Assembly (NCBI GenBank): GCA_044230315.1
Contig: JBGARJ010000010.1
Span: 94,801 to 158,800, forward strand
Source of the DNA: M3007 sp044230315
GTDB lineage: Bacteria; Bacteroidota; Bacteroidia; Chitinophagales; Saprospiraceae
Reading direction: 5' to 3'
DNA: 64,000 nt
Below the pieces are notes generated by a model. That model saw only the letters and a list, made by a program, of their open reading frames with translations, did not search any database and was not told the DNA's origin. Shown here piece by piece: positions 61,198 through 64,000 of the stretch. Positions within the stretch are counted from its first letter, which is position 1. Each line of letters begins with the position of its first letter. The position numbers and the translations under genes are program-made.

Positions 61198-62589
61198 ATG
61201 ACACACCATAAGCGACCCTACTTGACGCGGCCATCTAAAAAAAATATTTGGAGTGCTCTGATAGCGCTGTTTTGGGTGGTTTGTTGTTTCCCAGGCTGCC
61301 AGCAACCGGTTGTTCGGGAAACGGCCGAATTCCGGCTATCAAAACAGGTCGTGCAGGAGTGGAACCGCCTGCTCCTTGAATTGGAGCGCAAAACACCCGG
61401 TTACCGGGTGCCGGTGACCGCGCGGATGTTTGCTTACGTGGGCAGCACTGCCTGGCAGGCGGCTTTGCCAGCATTCAAAGGGTATTGTTCGCTGGATAAT
61501 TTTTGCCCGCAGTTCCGAAAGCCGTTGAAAACACCCGACCGGTTTTACCTGCCAGCCAGCCTGAACGCTGCGTATGCTGAAATTCTGCGCCAGTTTTTCC
61601 CTACGGCTCCAACTTATTTAGCGGAGCAGATAAACGCTTTGGAACTCCGGCAGGCTCAATACTTTAAATCGATTGCCGATCAGGAGATCATTCGACAATC
61701 TGGCATTTATGGTAAAAAAAGCGCCCTTGCGGTTTGGCGCTGGTCGGTAACCGACACACTGGGCAATGAAGGATTTCTGTACAATTATGACCGTCATTAT
61801 GCACCCCCTGACTGCGAAGCTTGCTGGCGACCCGATAAAGAACATCCCAAACCTGCCTTGTTGCCTTTTTGGGGCCGGGTGCGTCCGTTCGTGGTAGACA
61901 AAGCCGAAGTTTCTGTGACCGATCCGCTTCCGGCAGACGGCCGCCCTGGGTCGGCATATTATGCCGCGGCATTGGAGGTATTTGCGTTGTCGCAACCCAT
62001 GTCGGAAGAAAACCGCAGGATCGCAGAATTCTGGAGCGACGATGTGCCCGGGTTGAATTTCACACCCGCCGGACATTGGATTTCCATCGCGATGCAAGCG
62101 GTAGAGTGTCATGAACTTCCTTTAATGCAGGAACTGGAAATGTACCTCAAACTCGGTTTCGCTATGTCGGATGCGATTATCACGTGTTGGGATGCCAAGT
62201 ATTCGTTTAACCGGGAACGGCCGGAAGCTATTATCCGGCGGGCCATTGCGCCCAACTGGAAACCGCTTCACGATGCGCCAGCCTTCCCGTCTTACCCCTC
62301 GGGTCACGCCGTGCTCGGCGGTGCTGCAGCAGAAATCCTGACTGCTTACTTTGGCCCGGATTGCCATTTGACCGACCGAACCTATGAAAAACAACCGGCA
62401 CTGAACGGCGTTACCCGGAGCTTCAGATCCTTTGCAGAAATGGCGCAGGAAAACGCCAGTTCCCGGATCGCCCTCGGGGTGCATTTTCGTATGGATTGCG
62501 AAGAAGGTATGCGGATTGGGCGCCTGATCGGCCGGAAAGTGGCTGCTCTGCCGCTGGATGCACCGAAAACCAATCTGAGCGTCAATTGA
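61198..62589 (+). CDS. Vanadium-dependent haloperoxidase/PAP2-superfamily lipoprotein (paralogue 2)
   Basis: 463 residues from the ATG at 61198 (a TTG three codons earlier is possible). The N-terminal hydrophobic segment ends in WVVCCFPGC, consistent with a lipoprotein, although the segment begins late, after about 18 charged residues. The signature is complete: KYSFNRERP, PSYPSGHA (His370), and SRIALGVHFRMD. It shares long blocks with paralogue 1 (EFWSDD, PNWKP, FAEMAQENA, DCEEG). It begins 15 bases after the sensor kinase stop, so it is probably the third gene of the regulator-sensor operon, tying this enzyme to the signalling pair. Substrate not established. Confidence 0.84.
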   Translation: MTHHKRPYLTRPSKKNIWSALIALFWVVCCFPGCQQPVVRETAEFRLSKQVVQEWNRLLLELERKTPGYRVPVTARMFAYVGSTAWQAALPAFKGYCSLDNFCPQFRKPLKTPDRFYLPASLNAAYAEILRQFFPTAPTYLAEQINALELRQAQYFKSIADQEIIRQSGIYGKKSALAVWRWSVTDTLGNEGFLYNYDRHYAPPDCEACWRPDKEHPKPALLPFWGRVRPFVVDKAEVSVTDPLPADGRPGSAYYAAALEVFALSQPMSEENRRIAEFWSDDVPGLNFTPAGHWISIAMQAVECHELPLMQELEMYLKLGFAMSDAIITCWDAKYSFNRERPEAIIRRAIAPNWKPLHDAPAFPSYPSGHAVLGGAAAEILTAYFGPDCHLTDRTYEKQPALNGVTRSFRSFAEMAQENASSRIALGVHFRMDCEEGMRIGRLIGRKVAALPLDAPKTNLSVN

Positions 62590-62625
62590 ACAGGTTTTTA
62601 CAAAAGGGAAAGGGGTTTTAACCTG

Positions 62626-62633
62626 TACCTTTG
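62626..62633 (+). promoter_or_regulatory. -7 box of the DUF4403 gene
   Basis: TACCTTTG is an exact TAnnTTTG match, 44 bases before the ATG at 62678 and after the haloperoxidase stop. No clear -33 box. Confidence 0.45.
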
Positions 62634-62677
62634 CCCGGGTTTTATCACACGCACTAAACTGACCCAGCAATTTGAAC

Positions 62678-64000
62678 ATGAAATGCCTGCATGCTTTGGG
62701 CCTTTTAGCCACCATGGGCTTGTCTTCCTTTTGCACATCCACTAAATCCCTCAACGCGCCGAATCCCGGCGAACAATACGCCACGGTTGCGGATACCCCG
62801 CTCATTTCCACGCTCACGATCCCGGTCAATATCGCGGTGAATGACCTGGTCAACAGCCTGAATACCCGGTTGCAAGGCGTATTGTACGATGACAACTCGT
62901 TTTCCGACAACGGAAACGATGACCTGATGCTAAAGGTGACCAAAACCCAACCGATCACCTTGTTTTTGAGCGGCAATACCTTTAAGTACCGCGTTCCGGT
63001 AAAACTTTGGGTAAAACAAAAACTGTTCCTTGGAACGGCCGAAGCGGAAGGTGAACTGGCGCTGAACCTGAAAACGACCTTTGCCATCAACCCAGATTGG
63101 TCGCTGCAAACCCAAACCGTGGTCGAATACCATGAGTGGCTGGCCAAACCCGTGCTCAAAACCGGGTTGGGAAATATCAACATAGAATCGCTGGCCAACC
63201 TCGCGCTCAACCGGAGTAAAAACACCCTCAGCCAAACCCTCGACCGGACGGTGAGCCAGCAATTTAGCCTCAAACCCTATGTGCAGGAAGCCTGGTCGGC
63301 GTTGCAGGAACCCGTGTTGCTCGACGAAAGTTACCGCATGTGGATCAAAACGACCCCCTTGTCGATCAGCATGACACCCCTGGTCACCGACTGGAATTCC
63401 ATACGCGCTAAAATTTCTGTCGAATGCTACAACGACGTCACCTTCGGTGAAAAACCCGTTTTTCGGGAAAACTCCAACCTTCCGGACCTGCGGACGATCA
63501 CCGATGCCCCCGATGAATTTCAGGTGCGGATAGCTACCGACGTGCCCTTCCCGGAAGCCGAGCGCCTGGCGCGCAACATGATGCTCGGGCAAGTATTCGA
63601 ATCGGGCAAAAAGAAGGTGACCGTGCAGGATATTCAACTCTGGGGGAACAATGACCGGGTGGTGGTCAATACCAAACTATCCGGCTCCTTCAATGGCAAC
63701 ATTTACTTTATCGGCCGGCCGGTGTTCAATGCCGCCCGGAATCAGATTGAGGTGGCCGACCTCGATTTTCACACCGATACGCGCAATTTCCTGCTCAAAT
63801 CGGCCGCCTGGTTGTTTTCCGGTCCTATTAAAAAACGCATGCGCGACGCCATGACGTTTCCACTGGATCAGGACATTGCCGACCTGAAGAAATCGGTGCA
63901 GGAATCGCTCAATTACTATCAAATACAACCCGGCGTGGTGCTCACCGGAATCGTGGACAGTATTTCGGTCGATAAAACCAGGGTAACGGCTTCCGGCATC
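62678..64000 (+). CDS. DUF4403 family lipoprotein (3' end beyond the window)
   Basis: 441 codons are visible; the gene continues past the right edge. The start is at MKCLHALGLLATMGLSSFC, a lipoprotein signal with Cys at residue 19. The body reads like DUF4403: STLTIPVNIAVNDLVNSLNTRLQGVLYDD, FKYRVPVKLWVKQKLFLG, and later VQDIQLWGNNDRVVVNTKLSGSFNGNIYFIGRPVF and KKRMRDAMTFPLDQDIADLKKSVQESLN. The DUF4403 fold is thought to be a tubular lipid-binding, TULIP-like or beta-rich shape; function unknown. Probably anchored in the outer or inner membrane facing the periplasm. It has its own promoter box and is not clearly part of the haloperoxidase operon. Confidence 0.82.
   Translation, partial: MKCLHALGLLATMGLSSFCTSTKSLNAPNPGEQYATVADTPLISTLTIPVNIAVNDLVNSLNTRLQGVLYDDNSFSDNGNDDLMLKVTKTQPITLFLSGNTFKYRVPVKLWVKQKLFLGTAEAEGELALNLKTTFAINPDWSLQTQTVVEYHEWLAKPVLKTGLGNINIESLANLALNRSKNTLSQTLDRTVSQQFSLKPYVQEAWSALQEPVLLDESYRMWIKTTPLSISMTPLVTDWNSIRAKISVECYNDVTFGEKPVFRENSNLPDLRTITDAPDEFQVRIATDVPFPEAERLARNMMLGQVFESGKKKVTVQDIQLWGNNDRVVVNTKLSGSFNGNIYFIGRPVFNAARNQIEVADLDFHTDTRNFLLKSAAWLFSGPIKKRMRDAMTFPLDQDIADLKKSVQESLNYYQIQPGVVLTGIVDSISVDKTRVTASGI

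Noticed and set aside
62122..63273. 383-codon minus-strand frame across the second haloperoxidase and the DUF4403 gene
   Set aside because: It crosses two well-supported plus-strand genes and their spacer; no recognisable protein.
1..64000. CRISPR array, tRNA/rRNA genes, insertion sequence or prophage
   Set aside because: No regular short repeats with spacers, no cloverleaf or rRNA sequence, and no transposase, integrase or phage protein was recognised in the window.

Overview
The window is chromosomal DNA from a Bacteroidota bacterium, most likely of the Saprospiria/Lewinella type (inference). The reasons are: several secreted proteins end in the Por/type IX sorting motif (…KRLVKE, …KRLIKE); many lipoproteins are present; -7 boxes have the form TAnnTTTG and good Shine-Dalgarno sequences are scarce; a LytS/LytTR pair carries an Y_Y_Y beta-propeller sensor; and the DUF2807, DUF4403, MORN_2, M43 and GHMP-kinase families are typical of the phylum. 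Base composition is even, and I see no phage, insertion sequence, CRISPR array, rRNA or tRNA.

Layout. 1-5.2 kb (minus strand): start of a GT39-type glycosyltransferase, an ABC dipeptide-type permease, a GHMP kinase and a large FN3-bearing metalloprotease. 5.6-14.2 kb: gcvP, then a gene-free stretch with several hairpins, then hmgA, mnmH, a DUF2807 protein and acetoacetyl-CoA synthetase. 14.3-20.3 kb: a 5'-nucleotidase lipoprotein, a TPR membrane protein and a 1113-residue TPR/PD40/SPOR envelope protein. 20.4-28 kb: an M43 protease, an M28 peptidase, an in-frame RibF-glycosyltransferase fusion, an RluA pseudouridine synthase and an MddA-like methyltransferase. 28-38.5 kb: a LytS/LytTR two-component system, an alpha/beta hydrolase with Cys at the nucleophile position, a PLP decarboxylase, ffh, a MenI-like thioesterase, a BASS transporter and an RMD1/DUF155 protein. 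38.5-40 kb: a surface beta-propeller lipoprotein behind a clear cobalamin riboswitch. 40-52.6 kb: rimO, small envelope proteins, a TolB-amidohydrolase, an ArsC-like protein, a second reprolysin and a membrane-anchored Ppx/GppA-like protein. 52.7-64 kb: a FecA-like TonB receptor, a MORN lipoprotein, two vanadium-haloperoxidase/PAP2 paralogues, a di-haem peroxidase, an OmpR-type two-component system and the start of a DUF4403 lipoprotein.

Three places deserve most attention. (1) The 55.6-62.6 kb block: helically phased CTTAAA repeats lie upstream of the first haloperoxidase and again upstream of the regulator-sensor-second-haloperoxidase operon, suggesting one regulon. (2) The cobalamin riboswitch controlling a solitary BtuG-like surface propeller. 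(3) The single reading frame joining FAD synthetase/riboflavin kinase to a GT2 glycosyltransferase. A 320-base segment between two terminators at 8.6-8.95 kb may encode a structured RNA.
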